DNA of 64,000 nt from Verrucomicrobiaceae bacterium (GCA_028293825.1 JAQGNY010000026.1:1-64000); one strand, 5' to 3'. Positions 1-11,126 are shown, counted from the stretch's first letter. The notes: a model not told the origin generated them from the letters alone. Numbers and translations are program-made.

Positions 1-1667
<1,667 letters not shown>

Positions 1668-1678
1668 GCCAGCAATGT

Positions 1679-1711
1679 AACGGCACCGGTTTTCGGTGCC
1701 GTTATTCTTTT
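1679..1711 (+). terminator. Rho-independent terminator-like hairpin between infB and rbfA
   Basis: A 10-bp perfect stem (1679-1688 with 1694-1703), rich in G+C, has a 5-nt loop and is followed by a T-rich tail up to 1711. It lies 12 bases after the infB stop, inside what is usually one operon, so it may act as a partial terminator or attenuator before rbfA. Confidence 0.65.
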
Positions 1712-1728
1712 GTACCCAGGCGCGCCAT

Positions 1729-1749
1729 TGAACCGGCGCCGCCGGTTCA
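1729..1749 (+). other. Second hairpin in the infB-rbfA spacer
   Basis: Perfect 9-bp inverted repeat TGAACCGGC / GCCGGTTCA with a 3-nt loop. It has no T-run after it, so it is not itself a classical terminator. It sits between the first hairpin and the rbfA ribosome binding site and could be an mRNA processing or stability element. Confidence 0.5.
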
Positions 1750-1778
1750 TTCAACCCGCGCTTGCGGAGTCTGTCATC

Positions 1779-2168
1779 ATGGCTAAACACAGTAAAAACA
1801 TCCCGGCCCGCGGTCTGCGCGTGGCTGACCAGATTCAACGCGATCTGGCTGAAATCATTTCCTTCGAGCTGAAAGATCCGCGCGTCGGCATGATCACCAT
1901 TACCGAAGTGCAGATCACGCCCGATTATGCGCATGCGAAGGTATTCTTCACCATGCTCAGTGATAACAAGGATGATATCCGCAACACCATCGAGGGCCTG
2001 ACGAAGGCCTCCGGCTTCGTCCGCGGCCAGCTCGGGCGCCGGCTGACGATTCATACACTGCCTGAATTGCATTTCATTCATGACACGTCGACTGCGCGCG
2101 GCATGGAATTGTCGAAACTGATCGACGAAGCCAACGCGAGCCGCGCGAAGGATGCGGACGAGGGCTGA
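1779..2168 (+). CDS. rbfA: 30S ribosome-binding factor A
   Basis: Small KH-like protein that binds the 30S subunit during late 16S rRNA maturation and cold adaptation. The protein has 129 residues, normal for the family. It starts [20 protein letters not shown] and contains the family stretch [14 protein letters not shown]. An upstream in-frame ATG at 1710 would add 23 residues unlike any RbfA, while the ATG at 1779 has a GGAG 10 bases upstream, so 1779 is chosen. truB starts 14 bases after the stop. Confidence 0.95.
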   Translation: MAKHSKNIPARGLRVADQIQRDLAEIISFELKDPRVGMITITEVQITPDYAHAKVFFTMLSDNKDDIRNTIEGLTKASGFVRGQLGRRLTIHTLPELHFIHDTSTARGMELSKLIDEANASRAKDADEG

Positions 2169-2182
2169 GGAACAATTCAAAG

Positions 2183-3118
2183 ATGGCAAGTTTCCCATCC
2201 CGAAGAAAACGGGTGCCGGTGCATGGCGTCCTGTTGCTGGATAAACCGGTCGGTCTATCCAGCAACGATGCACTGATCAAGGCCAAGCGGCTGTTGAATG
2301 CGGAAAAGGCCGGCCATACCGGCACGCTCGATCCGTTTGCAACCGGGCTGCTGCCGCTGTGTTTTGGCGAAGCGACCAAATTTGCGCAAGACCTGCTCGA
2401 CGCGGACAAGACCTATGACACGGTAGTGCATCTGGGCGTCGCGACGACCACCGGCGATACCGAAGGCGAGATACTCGCTTCTTGCCAAGTCGATGTCGCG
2501 ATGGAACAGATTGCCGCGGTCCTTGAACGCTTCCGCGGTGAAATCGATCAGGTGCCGCCTATGTATTCTGCTCTGAAGCGCGACGGCAAGCCGCTGTATG
2601 AATATGCGCGCGCCGGCGTGACGCTCGAGCGGGAAGCCCGCCGCGTCACCATTCATGCACTTGAATTGCTCGATTACCAAGCCCCATTCCTGAGCCTGCG
2701 AGTCGCTTGCAGCAAGGGTACCTATATCCGTGTCCTGGGCGAGGATATCGGCAACGCGCTCGGCTGCGGCGCTCACCTGCGCGCATTGCGCCGTATCGCG
2801 GTCGGCGATCTCTCGCTGGCCGGGGCACTTACTATCGAAGCCTTGACCGACCTGCCGGAAACCGGGCGCGCCGCGCGGCTGGCGCCGGTAGATGCGTTGT
2901 TATCCACATTTCCCGCCATTTCGCTGGGAGCGGATCTGGCGCAGCGGTTTTTGCACGGCCAGCGCCTTGCGCTCGGCAAGGAAGGCATGTCAATCCCGCA
3001 CCAGGAGGGCAGGGTGCGCGTGTATCGCGCAGCCGATGGCCAACTGCTCGGAACCGGGCAGATCAAGGAATTCGGCGTGCTGGCTCCGGAGCGGCTGGTT
3101 CACCAGGCAATGCCATAG
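2183..3118 (+). CDS. truB: tRNA pseudouridine(55) synthase
   Basis: Makes pseudouridine 55 in the T-loop of tRNAs. It has 311 residues, usual for gammaproteobacterial TruB. The catalytic motif GHTGTLDPFATG is present with the nucleophile Asp at about residue 50. A C-terminal PUA-like part follows (RVYRAADGQLLGTGQI). It is 14 bases downstream of rbfA and has a GAGG sequence before its ATG, so the three genes probably share a transcript. The usual next genes, rpsO and pnp, are not here; typA follows instead. Confidence 0.96.
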   Translation: MASFPSRRKRVPVHGVLLLDKPVGLSSNDALIKAKRLLNAEKAGHTGTLDPFATGLLPLCFGEATKFAQDLLDADKTYDTVVHLGVATTTGDTEGEILASCQVDVAMEQIAAVLERFRGEIDQVPPMYSALKRDGKPLYEYARAGVTLEREARRVTIHALELLDYQAPFLSLRVACSKGTYIRVLGEDIGNALGCGAHLRALRRIAVGDLSLAGALTIEALTDLPETGRAARLAPVDALLSTFPAISLGADLAQRFLHGQRLALGKEGMSIPHQEGRVRVYRAADGQLLGTGQIKEFGVLAPERLVHQAMP

Positions 3119-3223
3119 GGCCAACGGTCAATATTCCATATGTCCGCGGCTTTCCCACTGTGGCGTAATTGCAAGCAACTCTTTGAAATACCACGCCTTT
3201 TCTAAAATTCGTGCGTCGCAGCA

Positions 3224-3232
3224 TGCTATAAT
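3224..3232 (+). promoter_or_regulatory. Extended -10 promoter of typA
   Basis: A perfect TATAAT at 3227-3232 is preceded by TGC, giving an extended -10 element 36 bases before the typA ATG. No good -35 hexamer is seen at 16-18 bp, which fits an extended -10 promoter. Confidence 0.6.
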
Positions 3233-3267
3233 GTGCGGTTTCCCGAGTCCTGCTTCTTACCAAGACC

Positions 3268-5094
3268 ATGTCAAATACTAAACGCGCCATCCGTAACATC
3301 GCCATCATCGCTCACGTCGATCATGGCAAGACGACCCTCGTCGACCAACTGCTTCGCCAGTCGGGTACATTTCGCGAGAATCAGCACGTCGATGCACGCG
3401 TAATGGATTCGAATGATCTTGAAAAAGAACGCGGCATCACGATTCTGGCGAAGAATTGTGCGGTTGAATACGAAGGTACCCATATCAATATCGTCGACAC
3501 CCCGGGCCACGCCGATTTCGGCGGTGAAGTCGAGCGCGTGCTGTCGATGGTTGACTCCGTATTGTTGCTGGTCGACGCGGTTGACGGTCCCATGCCGCAA
3601 ACCCGCTTCGTCACGCAAAAAGCGTTTGAAAATGGCTTGAATCCGATCGTTGTAATCAACAAGGTCGACCGCGACGGCTCGCGCCCAGACTGGGTTGTCG
3701 ACCAAGTGTTCGATCTGTTCGACCGTCTCGGCGCCACTGACGAGCAACTCGACTTCCCGATTATTTTCGCCTCAGCTCTGCTCGGCAAAGCTGGCGACGA
3801 CTACGCCGATCTGGCCGAAGATCTGACACCACTCTATCAAGCGATTGTCGACAAAGTGCCGGCACCGAAAGTCGACGTCGACGGCCCGTTCCAAATGCAG
3901 ATTTCCGCACTCGATTATTCGAGCTATGTCGGCGTTATCGGCGTCGGTCGCATTTCGCGCGGCAGCATCAAGCCCAACACGCCGGTAGTCATTGTCGGCG
4001 CCGATGGCAAAACCCGCACCGGCCGCCTGCTGCAGGTAATGGGCTATCTCGGCCTCGACCGTCAGGACGTGGACATGGCGGAAGCCGGCGACATCGTCTG
4101 CATCACCGGTATCGACGGTCTGAAAATTTCCGACACCATTTGCGATCCGCAAAAGCCCGAAGCATTGCCACCGTTGACCGTCGACGAACCGACCGTGAGC
4201 ATGACCTTCCAGGTCAACGACTCGCCGTTCGCCGGCAAAGAAGGCAAATACGTTACCTCGCGCAATATTAAAGAGCGTCTTGAGCGCGAATTGATCGCCA
4301 ACGTGGCACTGCGCGTTGAGCCGGGTGAAACGCCGGATAAATTCCGCGTGTTCGGTCGCGGCGAATTGCATCTGTCGGTACTGATCGAAAACATGCGTCG
4401 CGAAGGTTTTGAAATGGGCGTGTCGCGCGCAGAAGTCGTGCAGAAAGTTGTCGACGGCGAAATTCAAGAACCGTACGAGCAAGTGGTTATCGACTGCGAA
4501 GAGCAACACCAAGGTTCGGTCATGGAAGAACTCGGTCGTCGCAAAGCCGATCTGAAAAACATGATGCCGGATGGTAAAGGTCGCGTGCGCTTGGAATTCA
4601 TCGTGCCGTCGCGCGGCATCATCGGCTTCCGCTCGCAATTCCTGACCATGACCCAGGGCGGCGGCATCATGACATCCGTGTTCGATCACTACGGCCCGGT
4701 GAAAATCGGCGAAGTGGCGCAGCGTCAGAACGGTGTATTGGTTTCGATGGTCGCCGGTAAAACACTCGGCTTCTCGCTGTTCGCTTTGCAGGAGCGCGGC
4801 CGCATGTTTATCGAGCCGAATGCCGAAATCTACGAAGGCCAAATCATCGGTCTGCACTCGCGCGGCAATGACCTCGTCGTCAATCCGACCAAAGGTAAAA
4901 AGCTGACGAACATGCGCGCGTCCGGTACCGATGAAAACATCGTGCTGACACCGCCAATTCGCCACAGCTTGGAGCAAGCACTCGAATTTATCGAAGACGA
5001 TGAATTGGTGGAAGTCACCCCGCTGAGCGTGCGCCTGCGCAAAAAATTCCTGACGGAAATCGATCGCAAGCGTTCGGGCTCCAACAGAAACTAA
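3268..5094 (+). CDS. typA: Translational GTPase TypA/BipA
   Basis: Ribosome-binding GTPase of the EF-G group that helps 50S assembly and growth under stress. It has 608 residues, full length. It shows AHVDHGKT at residues 15-22, the switch I segment ending RGITI, DTPGH at 77-81 and NKVD at 131-134, followed by EF-G-like domains and the BipA C-terminal domain ([16 protein letters not shown] region). It has its own promoter and converges on aidB with 27 bases between the stops. Confidence 0.97.
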   Translation: MSNTKRAIRNIAIIAHVDHGKTTLVDQLLRQSGTFRENQHVDARVMDSNDLEKERGITILAKNCAVEYEGTHINIVDTPGHADFGGEVERVLSMVDSVLLLVDAVDGPMPQTRFVTQKAFENGLNPIVVINKVDRDGSRPDWVVDQVFDLFDRLGATDEQLDFPIIFASALLGKAGDDYADLAEDLTPLYQAIVDKVPAPKVDVDGPFQMQISALDYSSYVGVIGVGRISRGSIKPNTPVVIVGADGKTRTGRLLQVMGYLGLDRQDVDMAEAGDIVCITGIDGLKISDTICDPQKPEALPPLTVDEPTVSMTFQVNDSPFAGKEGKYVTSRNIKERLERELIANVALRVEPGETPDKFRVFGRGELHLSVLIENMRREGFEMGVSRAEVVQKVVDGEIQEPYEQVVIDCEEQHQGSVMEELGRRKADLKNMMPDGKGRVRLEFIVPSRGIIGFRSQFLTMTQGGGIMTSVFDHYGPVKIGEVAQRQNGVLVSMVAGKTLGFSLFALQERGRMFIEPNAEIYEGQIIGLHSRGNDLVVNPTKGKKLTNMRASGTDENIVLTPPIRHSLEQALEFIEDDELVEVTPLSVRLRKKFLTEIDRKRSGSNRN

Positions 5095-5114
5095 GTGTTA
5101 ACTGCACGCGCGCT

Positions 5115-5137
5115 GCCGTGACTAATTCAGTCGCGGC
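5115..5137. terminator. Stem-loop between convergent typA and aidB
   Basis: A 9-bp stem with one G-U-type pair (5115-5123 with 5129-5137) and a 5-nt loop spans the aidB stop codon. There is no T-run on either side, so its role as a shared terminator is only inferred from position. Confidence 0.35.
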
Positions 5138-6768
5138 CACGCGCGCTGCAGAATCTCTCGGCAAGCAGTTCCTGCCGGCAACACGCCATACGCAAAACCT
5201 CCCACACCGTTTAATCGCGATTCGATAAAGGCTTCGGCATTTATTGTCGGCGCATACCGCAGCATCAAACTCGACTGCAGCAATAAGGCTAACGTTTCGA
5301 CTAAGCGGCGCGCCTGGTTTTCCAGCGCAGCGGTTTTTGTCAGCAATTTTTTAACTGTGTCGACCGCGCGTGCGATACGTACGTCTTGCACCGCAACGCC
5401 AATTTCAGCGAGCAGCAGCGTCAAACTATTTGGCTCGCGCGCCAGCGCGCGCAGCACATCGAGACAAATCACATTGCCCGAGCCTTCCCAAATACTGTTG
5501 AGCGGCGCTTCGCGATATAAACGCGGCAATAGCGATTCCTCGACATAACCGTTACCACCCAAACACTCCATTGCCTCATAGACTAAATTTGGCGTGCGTT
5601 TATTCACCCAATATTTTCCGATGGCAACGGCGATACGCGCGAATTGCGCAGCGTCTGCATCGTGCGCCGCTTCGTCGTAAGCGCGCGCGATACGCAGCGT
5701 CAACAACAGCGCCGCTTCCGATTCCAACGCCATATCGGCAAGTACGTTTTGCATCAGCGGCTGCTCGATCAAACGCTTGCCGAATGCGCTGCGATAATTT
5801 GCATGATGCGCGGCCTGCACAAAAGCCTGGCGCATTAGCGCAGCAGCAGCGAGACAGGTATCGAGCCGCGTGTGATGCACCATTTCCAAAATTGTTTTAA
5901 CGCCGTGCCCTTCTTCGCCGAGCAATTGCGCAAATGTATTGCTGTATTCAATCTCTGCGGAAGCGTTCGCGCGATTGCTCAACTTATCTTTCAAGCGTTG
6001 AATAAAAAAATGATCGCGCGTGTTATCGGGCTGCCAGCGCGGCACGAAAAAACACGTTAAGCCGCGTTCGGTTTGCGCCAGCGTTAAAAATGCATCGCTC
6101 ATCGGTGCCGAGCAAAACCATTTGTGTCCTGTTAATCGATATTCGCTCGCGGAAATTTTTTGCGCGCGTGTGGTGTTTGCACGCACATCGGAACCGCCCT
6201 GCTTTTCCGTCATCGCCATGCCGATTGTCAGCGCGCTCTTCTCTGAAAACGGTAGTACGGCCGCGTCGTAATCATTGGCGAGAATTTTCGGCAGCCACGT
6301 ATTCGCAAGATCTGCGTGGCGACCCAAAACTGGAATTGCGGCATATGTCATCGTCATCGGGCAACACACGCCAGCCTCGCTCTGCACCAATAAATATTCG
6401 GACGCTGCGTGCGCGACATGACTGCCGCCGCTCCATGCCATCGAATGAATACCGGCACTTAACCCGAGCTGCATTAACCCGTGATAGGCGGGATGAAATT
6501 CGACTTCATCGATACGTTGGCCGAAGCGATTAAATGTTTTTAATTGCGGTGGGAAGCGGTTGGCCAATTCGCCGGCTTTGAGAATTTCTTCGGAACCAAC
6601 CTGCGCACCAAAAACAGCGAGGGTGTCGCGCGCCGCTGCGGCACCTTCGCGCTGCAGGCCTTCGATCAAGGCATTATCGAGTTCGAATAAATTGATATTT
6701 TCGAGCGGCGGCGGTTGATTGCTCACCGCGTGTGTCGGCAATTGCGTGATAGGAGAGTATGTGGCCAT
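5122..6768 (-). CDS. aidB: AidB-type acyl-CoA dehydrogenase of the adaptive response
   Basis: FAD flavoprotein related to isovaleryl-CoA dehydrogenases. In E. coli AidB is induced by Ada, binds DNA and protects against alkylation. The product has 548 residues, the normal length. Sequence marks include MTEKQGGSDVRAN (substrate/FAD region), ATG-side FNRFGQRIDEVEFHP, the AECLGGNGY-like stretch MECLGGNGYVEES and WEGSGNVICLDVLRAL, all typical of AidB rather than of catabolic dehydrogenases. An AGGAG lies before the ATG. The gene is 35 bases downstream of an unknown gene on the same strand and is probably co-transcribed with it. Confidence 0.9.
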   Translation of the reverse strand: MATYSPITQLPTHAVSNQPPPLENINLFELDNALIEGLQREGAAAARDTLAVFGAQVGSEEILKAGELANRFPPQLKTFNRFGQRIDEVEFHPAYHGLMQLGLSAGIHSMAWSGGSHVAHAASEYLLVQSEAGVCCPMTMTYAAIPVLGRHADLANTWLPKILANDYDAAVLPFSEKSALTIGMAMTEKQGGSDVRANTTRAQKISASEYRLTGHKWFCSAPMSDAFLTLAQTERGLTCFFVPRWQPDNTRDHFFIQRLKDKLSNRANASAEIEYSNTFAQLLGEEGHGVKTILEMVHHTRLDTCLAAAALMRQAFVQAAHHANYRSAFGKRLIEQPLMQNVLADMALESEAALLLTLRIARAYDEAAHDADAAQFARIAVAIGKYWVNKRTPNLVYEAMECLGGNGYVEESLLPRLYREAPLNSIWEGSGNVICLDVLRALAREPNSLTLLLAEIGVAVQDVRIARAVDTVKKLLTKTAALENQARRLVETLALLLQSSLMLRYAPTINAEAFIESRLNGVGGFAYGVLPAGTACREILQRAWPRLN

Positions 6769-6803
6769 GGCCCAACTCCTCGCGCCTTACGCGCACTGTT
6801 AGT

Positions 6804-7310
6804 TCACGGATTTAATAAATCTTCCCACCATTCCAGCGGCGCGCCGGTTTCCGGGTCGTACACATTGCCGTAGGACCAAGTGGCGTTTTCCAGGGTGCCG
6901 ACATGCGCGTCGAACACTTGCTCGATTTCGTGAAAGCCCACCGCGACGTGAATGCTATAAACGAGCGCGCGTTCACTTTGCACATCGAGCTGACCGTCGA
7001 GCATTTCCACCGCTGGCGTTAATTCATTTTCGAGCTGCGTCACGCCGTCGCGGCAAAATACGCGCACCGCGAGTTGCCCGCTGCGCTCGCGCACGCGAAA
7101 CCGGCCCGGATTATTTTGCAGCATGTCGATAATGTCGCCACACGCAGCACCGGTAACAAATAACGGCGACTGCAATAAACAATAAGCATCTTTCCCCGAT
7201 TCGGCGCCCGGCTCGGCCAACGCGCGCACTTTTTCTAGCACCGGCTTGCCATTGGGATGCTGGCCGGCCAGCAGATCGATTAACACGGTTTGCCGCTGAA
7301 TACTTTCCAT
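6804..7310 (-). CDS. Unknown protein upstream of aidB
   Basis: A protein of 168 residues that I do not recognise with certainty. The ATG at 7310 is chosen because AGAGG precedes it; a start at 7343 would add 11 residues without such a site. There is no signal peptide or membrane segment. It has acidic C-terminal aromatic motifs (ATWSYGNVYDPETG, PLEWWEDLL) that vaguely recall DUF4265-type proteins, which I cannot confirm. It is the first gene of a likely two-gene operon with aidB and diverges from yciA, so it might be alkylation-induced. Confidence 0.7.
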   Translation of the reverse strand: MESIQRQTVLIDLLAGQHPNGKPVLEKVRALAEPGAESGKDAYCLLQSPLFVTGAACGDIIDMLQNNPGRFRVRERSGQLAVRVFCRDGVTQLENELTPAVEMLDGQLDVQSERALVYSIHVAVGFHEIEQVFDAHVGTLENATWSYGNVYDPETGAPLEWWEDLLNP

Positions 7311-7364
7311 AACGCCTCTGTAATAACTCAGATGGACTAACACAAATGCAGGAACGCAAATAAA

Positions 7365-7377
7365 AATGCTTTAGCAA
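7365..7377 (+). promoter_or_regulatory. Candidate Ada box in the divergent region between the aidB operon and yciA
   Basis: AAT, six bases, GCAA: the pattern bound by methylated Ada. It is 55 bases upstream of the unknown-aidB operon but in the orientation that reads toward yciA, which weakens the call. Confidence 0.3.
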
Positions 7378-7483
7378 AACTGAAATCGATTTGTCTTTTT
7401 ATTATGCCTACAACACTTTAATTTCGAGAATTGTGCGACCCTGCTACACTTCGCGAGCATCCTATAACGATACAGGCAACGCC

Positions 7484-7882
7484 ATGAAAGAAGTAGATAT
7501 CGACGACACCCCAACCCCGCGCGGCGAGCTTTCGTTGCAAACGGTTGCCATGCCAAAAGAAAACAACGCGAAAGGCGATATCTTCGGCGGGTGGCTGGTA
7601 TCGAAAATGGACTTGGCGGCCATGATTTTAGCATCGCGTATCGCCAAAGGCCGCTGCGTCACCGTCGCCATTAACGGCATGGCGTTTTACACGCCGGTAC
7701 AGGTCGGTTCCGTGGTCAGCTGCTATACCGATGTGCTCGAAGTAGGTCGCAGCTCAATGCGCATCAATGTCGAAGTGTGGATCACACACGCCGATAATTT
7801 CGAACAAGTAAAAGTGACCGAAGGCGAATTCGTATTTGTCTCGCTCGACGAAAAAGGTCGCACGCGGCCCGTTAAAGCCTGA
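7484..7882 (+). CDS. yciA: Acyl-CoA thioesterase, YciA family
   Basis: Hotdog-fold enzyme hydrolysing acyl-CoAs. It has 132 residues. It carries the family stretch NAKGDIFGGWLVSKMDLAA near residues 24-42, then VTVAINGMAFYTPVQVG, as in YciA. The ORF could begin 93 bases earlier, but the ATG at 7484 gives the canonical length. It diverges from the aidB operon and converges on uvrD. Confidence 0.92.
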   Translation: MKEVDIDDTPTPRGELSLQTVAMPKENNAKGDIFGGWLVSKMDLAAMILASRIAKGRCVTVAINGMAFYTPVQVGSVVSCYTDVLEVGRSSMRINVEVWITHADNFEQVKVTEGEFVFVSLDEKGRTRPVKA

Positions 7883-7964
7883 TCGGTATTCCGACTGTTT
7901 TAACGCTTGTGCCGACACTTAAGAGCGACGTTTACAAAATCAGTATTTTAAAAAACAAAGACGC

Positions 7965-8004
7965 GCGCTAACGAACAGTTAATGTTAAAACGAAAAGTTA
8001 GCGC
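7965..8004 (-). terminator. Possible uvrD terminator
   Basis: Perfect 8-bp inverted repeat GCGCTAAC / GTTAGCGC with a 24-nt loop, in the 140-bp gap between the convergent yciA and uvrD. On the minus strand it is followed by a T-rich stretch. The long loop keeps confidence low. Nothing else is seen in this gap. Confidence 0.35.
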
Positions 8005-8022
8005 ACCAAAATAATAAAAAGC

Positions 8023-10212
8023 TCAAGCCAGCATTTGTAAGTTGGCGTACTGCAATACCAACCACTTACTGCCCTCGTCGGAAAAATTCACCTGCACACG
8101 CGCTGCAGCACCGCGTCCTTCGAAATTCAACACCACGCCTTCGCCAAATAATTCGTGATACACGCGTTGCCCTAAATTAATTCCGGTGTGATTTTCGTTG
8201 GGGTTGTTGCCGCTGTAATTATTGTGCGACGACGACACCGGCCGCGTGACGCTGGTTTGCAAGCGTACTTCCTGCAATAATTTTTTCGGAATCTCGCGCA
8301 GAAAGCGCGACGGCGAATGGTAATTATCCTCGCCGTACAAGCGCCGCGATTCGGCGTAAGTTAAAAACAACTTTTCTTTGGCGCGGGTGATGCCGACATA
8401 ACAAAGGCGGCGCTCTTCTTCGAGACGGGTCGGATCGTCCATCGACATTTTGTGCGGAAATAAATTTTCTTCGAGCCCGACGATAAACACGAGCGGAAAT
8501 TCCAAACCCTTCGCCGAGTGCAGCGTCATCAACTGTACGCTGTCTTCAAATTCCGCCGCTTCGTGATCGCCGGAATCGAGCGCAGCCTGATCGAGAAATG
8601 CATTGAGCAGCGGCAGCGTTTCGTCCTCGACCGTGAACGAAGCGGTGGCGATAACTAATTCCTGTAAGTTTTCGACGCGCGCCTGACCTTTCTCGCCTTT
8701 TTCCTGCTTATGAAAATCGATAAGGCCCGAGTGACGCAAGACGTGATCGGTCAATTCATCGAGCGTCATGTCTTTGGTTTCGACATCGAGACGATCGATC
8801 AACTGCAGAAATTGCGACAGTGCATTCGATGCCCGCGCCGGCAACAAATTGTGCGCAATCACTTCGTGCGCGGCGCGCCACATCGACACGCGTTGTTCGC
8901 GCGCAAAATCGCGCACGACTTGAACTGTTTTATCGCCGATGCCGCGCGTCGGTGTATTGATGGTGCGCTCCACGGCGGTGTCGTCGTGGCGATTAATTAA
9001 CAAACGCAAATATGCGACCGCATTTTTAATTTCGAGCCGATCGTAAAAACGCAGGCCGCCGTAAATACGATACGGCACGCCGCTGCGAATCAGCGCTTCT
9101 TCCATCACCCGCGATTGCGCGTTGGAGCGGTACAAAATCGCCGCGCTACTGCGCGCATTGCCGTGCGCAATCCAATCTTGCAAACGCTCGACGACGAAAC
9201 GCGCTTCGTCCATTTCATTGAACGCGGCGTACAGCGAAATCAATTCGCCCTCTTCGCCGCTGGTCCACAATTCTTTACCGAGACGGCCGTTGTTATTCGC
9301 TATCACCGCATTCGCCGCAGCCAGAATGGTCGCCGTCGAGCGGTAATTTTGTTCGAGCCGAACTAATTGCGTGCCGGAAAAATCTTTCGAGAATTGCTGA
9401 ATATTTTCGATGCGCGCACCGCGCCAACCGTAAATCGATTGATCGTCATCGCCGACGGCAGTAATCGGAATGCGATCGCCGGCGAGCACGCGCAGCCATG
9501 CATATTGCACAGCGTTGGTGTCTTGAAACTCATCGACCAACATGTAGCGAAAACGCTGTTGATAATGCTGCAGGATCGCTGGTTTTTTTAACCACAATTC
9601 GTGCGCGCGCAATAACAGCTCGGCGAAATCGACCACGCCCTGACGTTCGCACGCCTGCTCGTAAGCGTGATACACCTTCAACATCATCTGCTGAAAAATA
9701 TCTTTGCTCTGATGATCGAGATGCGCAGCGCGCAGCCCTTCATCTTTTTGCGCATTGATAAACCACTGCGATTGTTTCGGTGGCCAGCGCGCTTCGTCGA
9801 TTTCCAATTCGCGATGAATACGCTTGAGCATGCGCAACTGATCTTCGGAATCGATAATTTGAAAATTATCCGGTAGCCCGGCGTCGGGCGCGTGCGCTTT
9901 TAATAAACGGTGCGCGAGGCCGTGAAAGGTACCGACCCACATGCCGCGCGTACTGATGCCCGTCGCGGCATAGGGGCCGAGCAAATGATCGATACGCTCG
10001 CGCATTTCGCGCGCGGCTTTATTGGTGAACGTCACCGCCAATACGCTGTGCGGCGAAAAACCTTCAGCCTGAATCAGCCACGCGATGCGATGCACCAGCA
10101 CGCGTGTTTTGCCGGAACCGGCACCAGCGAGCACGAGCATGCTGCCGGGGTCGGCAGTGATCGCGGCGCGCTGTGCATCATTGAGATCGTTGAGAATATG
10201 AGAGACATCCAT
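8023..10212 (-). CDS. uvrD: DNA helicase II
   Basis: Superfamily 1 3'-5' helicase acting in nucleotide excision and mismatch repair. It has 729 residues, the UvrD length. Visible motifs are LAGAGSGKT (Walker A, about 28-36), FTNKAAREM, VDEFQDTN, GDDDQSIYGWRGA, QNYRS, LMTLHSAKGLEF and ITRAKEKL. The C-terminal tail GQRVYHELFGEGVVLNFEGRG is specific to UvrD rather than Rep. I found no clear LexA-type CTG-N10-CAG box in the short divergent region before it. Confidence 0.95.
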   Translation of the reverse strand: MDVSHILNDLNDAQRAAITADPGSMLVLAGAGSGKTRVLVHRIAWLIQAEGFSPHSVLAVTFTNKAAREMRERIDHLLGPYAATGISTRGMWVGTFHGLAHRLLKAHAPDAGLPDNFQIIDSEDQLRMLKRIHRELEIDEARWPPKQSQWFINAQKDEGLRAAHLDHQSKDIFQQMMLKVYHAYEQACERQGVVDFAELLLRAHELWLKKPAILQHYQQRFRYMLVDEFQDTNAVQYAWLRVLAGDRIPITAVGDDDQSIYGWRGARIENIQQFSKDFSGTQLVRLEQNYRSTATILAAANAVIANNNGRLGKELWTSGEEGELISLYAAFNEMDEARFVVERLQDWIAHGNARSSAAILYRSNAQSRVMEEALIRSGVPYRIYGGLRFYDRLEIKNAVAYLRLLINRHDDTAVERTINTPTRGIGDKTVQVVRDFAREQRVSMWRAAHEVIAHNLLPARASNALSQFLQLIDRLDVETKDMTLDELTDHVLRHSGLIDFHKQEKGEKGQARVENLQELVIATASFTVEDETLPLLNAFLDQAALDSGDHEAAEFEDSVQLMTLHSAKGLEFPLVFIVGLEENLFPHKMSMDDPTRLEEERRLCYVGITRAKEKLFLTYAESRRLYGEDNYHSPSRFLREIPKKLLQEVRLQTSVTRPVSSSHNNYSGNNPNENHTGINLGQRVYHELFGEGVVLNFEGRGAAARVQVNFSDEGSKWLVLQYANLQMLA

Positions 10213-10283
10213 CGCGCCAGTTTACCAGACGACACCGAGACTGAATGGACTACAATTCGCCGAAATTGGTTTGGGATTGCCGC

Positions 10284-11126
10284 GTGTCATCGAATATTTT
10301 TCTCAGCATCAACAACGCGCGTGCGCAGTTGCGTAAATCCGAGCGCAAGGTCGCCGACTTCGTGCTGGCACATCCCGACCAGGTTATTCATATGCGCATC
10401 GTCGATTTGGCGCAGGAAGCGCGTGTCAGCGAACCGACCGTGGTGCGCTTCTGTCGCGCCATCGATTGCAACGGCTTTCAGACCTTCAAACTCGAACTGG
10501 CGCAATACCTCGCCAACAATCCGCGCATCGAACAATTCAGTATTAGCGAAAAAGATTCGGCGCGCGATTACACCTTCAAAGTATTCGATGCGTTGCTCGA
10601 CACGTTGAAGCGCGTGCGCGAGAGCATCGACACCGCCGCGATTGAGCGCGCGGTATTCGAATTGGCGAAAGCGGGACGCGTGGAGTTTTACGGTTTCGGC
10701 GCATCAAGCGCCGTGGCCATCGATGCGCAGCACAAGTTTTTTCGATTACAGATTTCGAGCGCGGCGTATTCCGATCCGCATATTCAGGCGATGTCGGCGT
10801 TGTCGTTGAGCGCGAACGATGTGGTAGTGGCGATTTCACAGAGTGGGCGCACGCGCGCCTTGATCGACGCGATGGCGCTGGCGCAGCAGGCCGGCGCCTG
10901 TGTTATCGGGTTGGCGCCGAGCGGCACGCCAGTGGCTGAGCAAAGCGATATTCCGCTGCATGTCGATGTCGAGGAAGACAGCGAGCACTACCGGCCGCTG
11001 CCGTCGCGACTCGCGCATATGGCAGTGATCGATATTCTGGCGGTGGGCGTGGCGCGGACCAAGGGCGTCGCGATCGACGCGCATCTGCGCAAACTCAATC
11101 GCGAGCTGGAGCTACTGCGCTCCTGA
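10284..11126 (+). CDS. hexR: RpiR/HexR-type transcriptional regulator
   Basis: N-terminal helix-turn-helix of the RpiR family (RKSERKVADFVL, VSEPTVVRFCRAI) and C-terminal SIS sugar-phosphate domain (FYGFGASSAVAIDA, ISQSGRTRALIDA). HexR controls central sugar catabolism in response to KDPG in Pseudomonas and Shewanella. The GTG at 10284 gives 280 residues aligned with known HexR N-termini; an ATG at 10245 would add 13 residues (MDYNSPKLVWDCR). No sugar genes are adjacent, so the regulon is inferred from family only. It diverges from uvrD. Confidence 0.82.
   Translation: MSSNIFLSINNARAQLRKSERKVADFVLAHPDQVIHMRIVDLAQEARVSEPTVVRFCRAIDCNGFQTFKLELAQYLANNPRIEQFSISEKDSARDYTFKVFDALLDTLKRVRESIDTAAIERAVFELAKAGRVEFYGFGASSAVAIDAQHKFFRLQISSAAYSDPHIQAMSALSLSANDVVVAISQSGRTRALIDAMALAQQAGACVIGLAPSGTPVAEQSDIPLHVDVEEDSEHYRPLPSRLAHMAVIDILAVGVARTKGVAIDAHLRKLNRELELLRS

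Noticed and set aside
3772-4977. A 401-codon open frame antisense to typA
   Set aside because: Histidine- and alanine-rich mirror of typA codons; no ribosome binding site or recognisable domain.
5104-5149. A 12-bp direct repeat CACGCGCGCTGC flanking the aidB stop
   Set aside because: Low-complexity GC-rich sequence; one copy is in the aidB coding end, so it is likely chance.
7330-7363. A second AAT...GCAA pair close to the candidate Ada box
   Set aside because: The spacing is eight bases, not six, so it does not fit the Ada pattern.
10213-10283. Possible LexA box before uvrD
   Set aside because: Only CTG-N10-AAT type near-misses are present; no CTG-N10-CAG palindrome, so SOS control is not supported.
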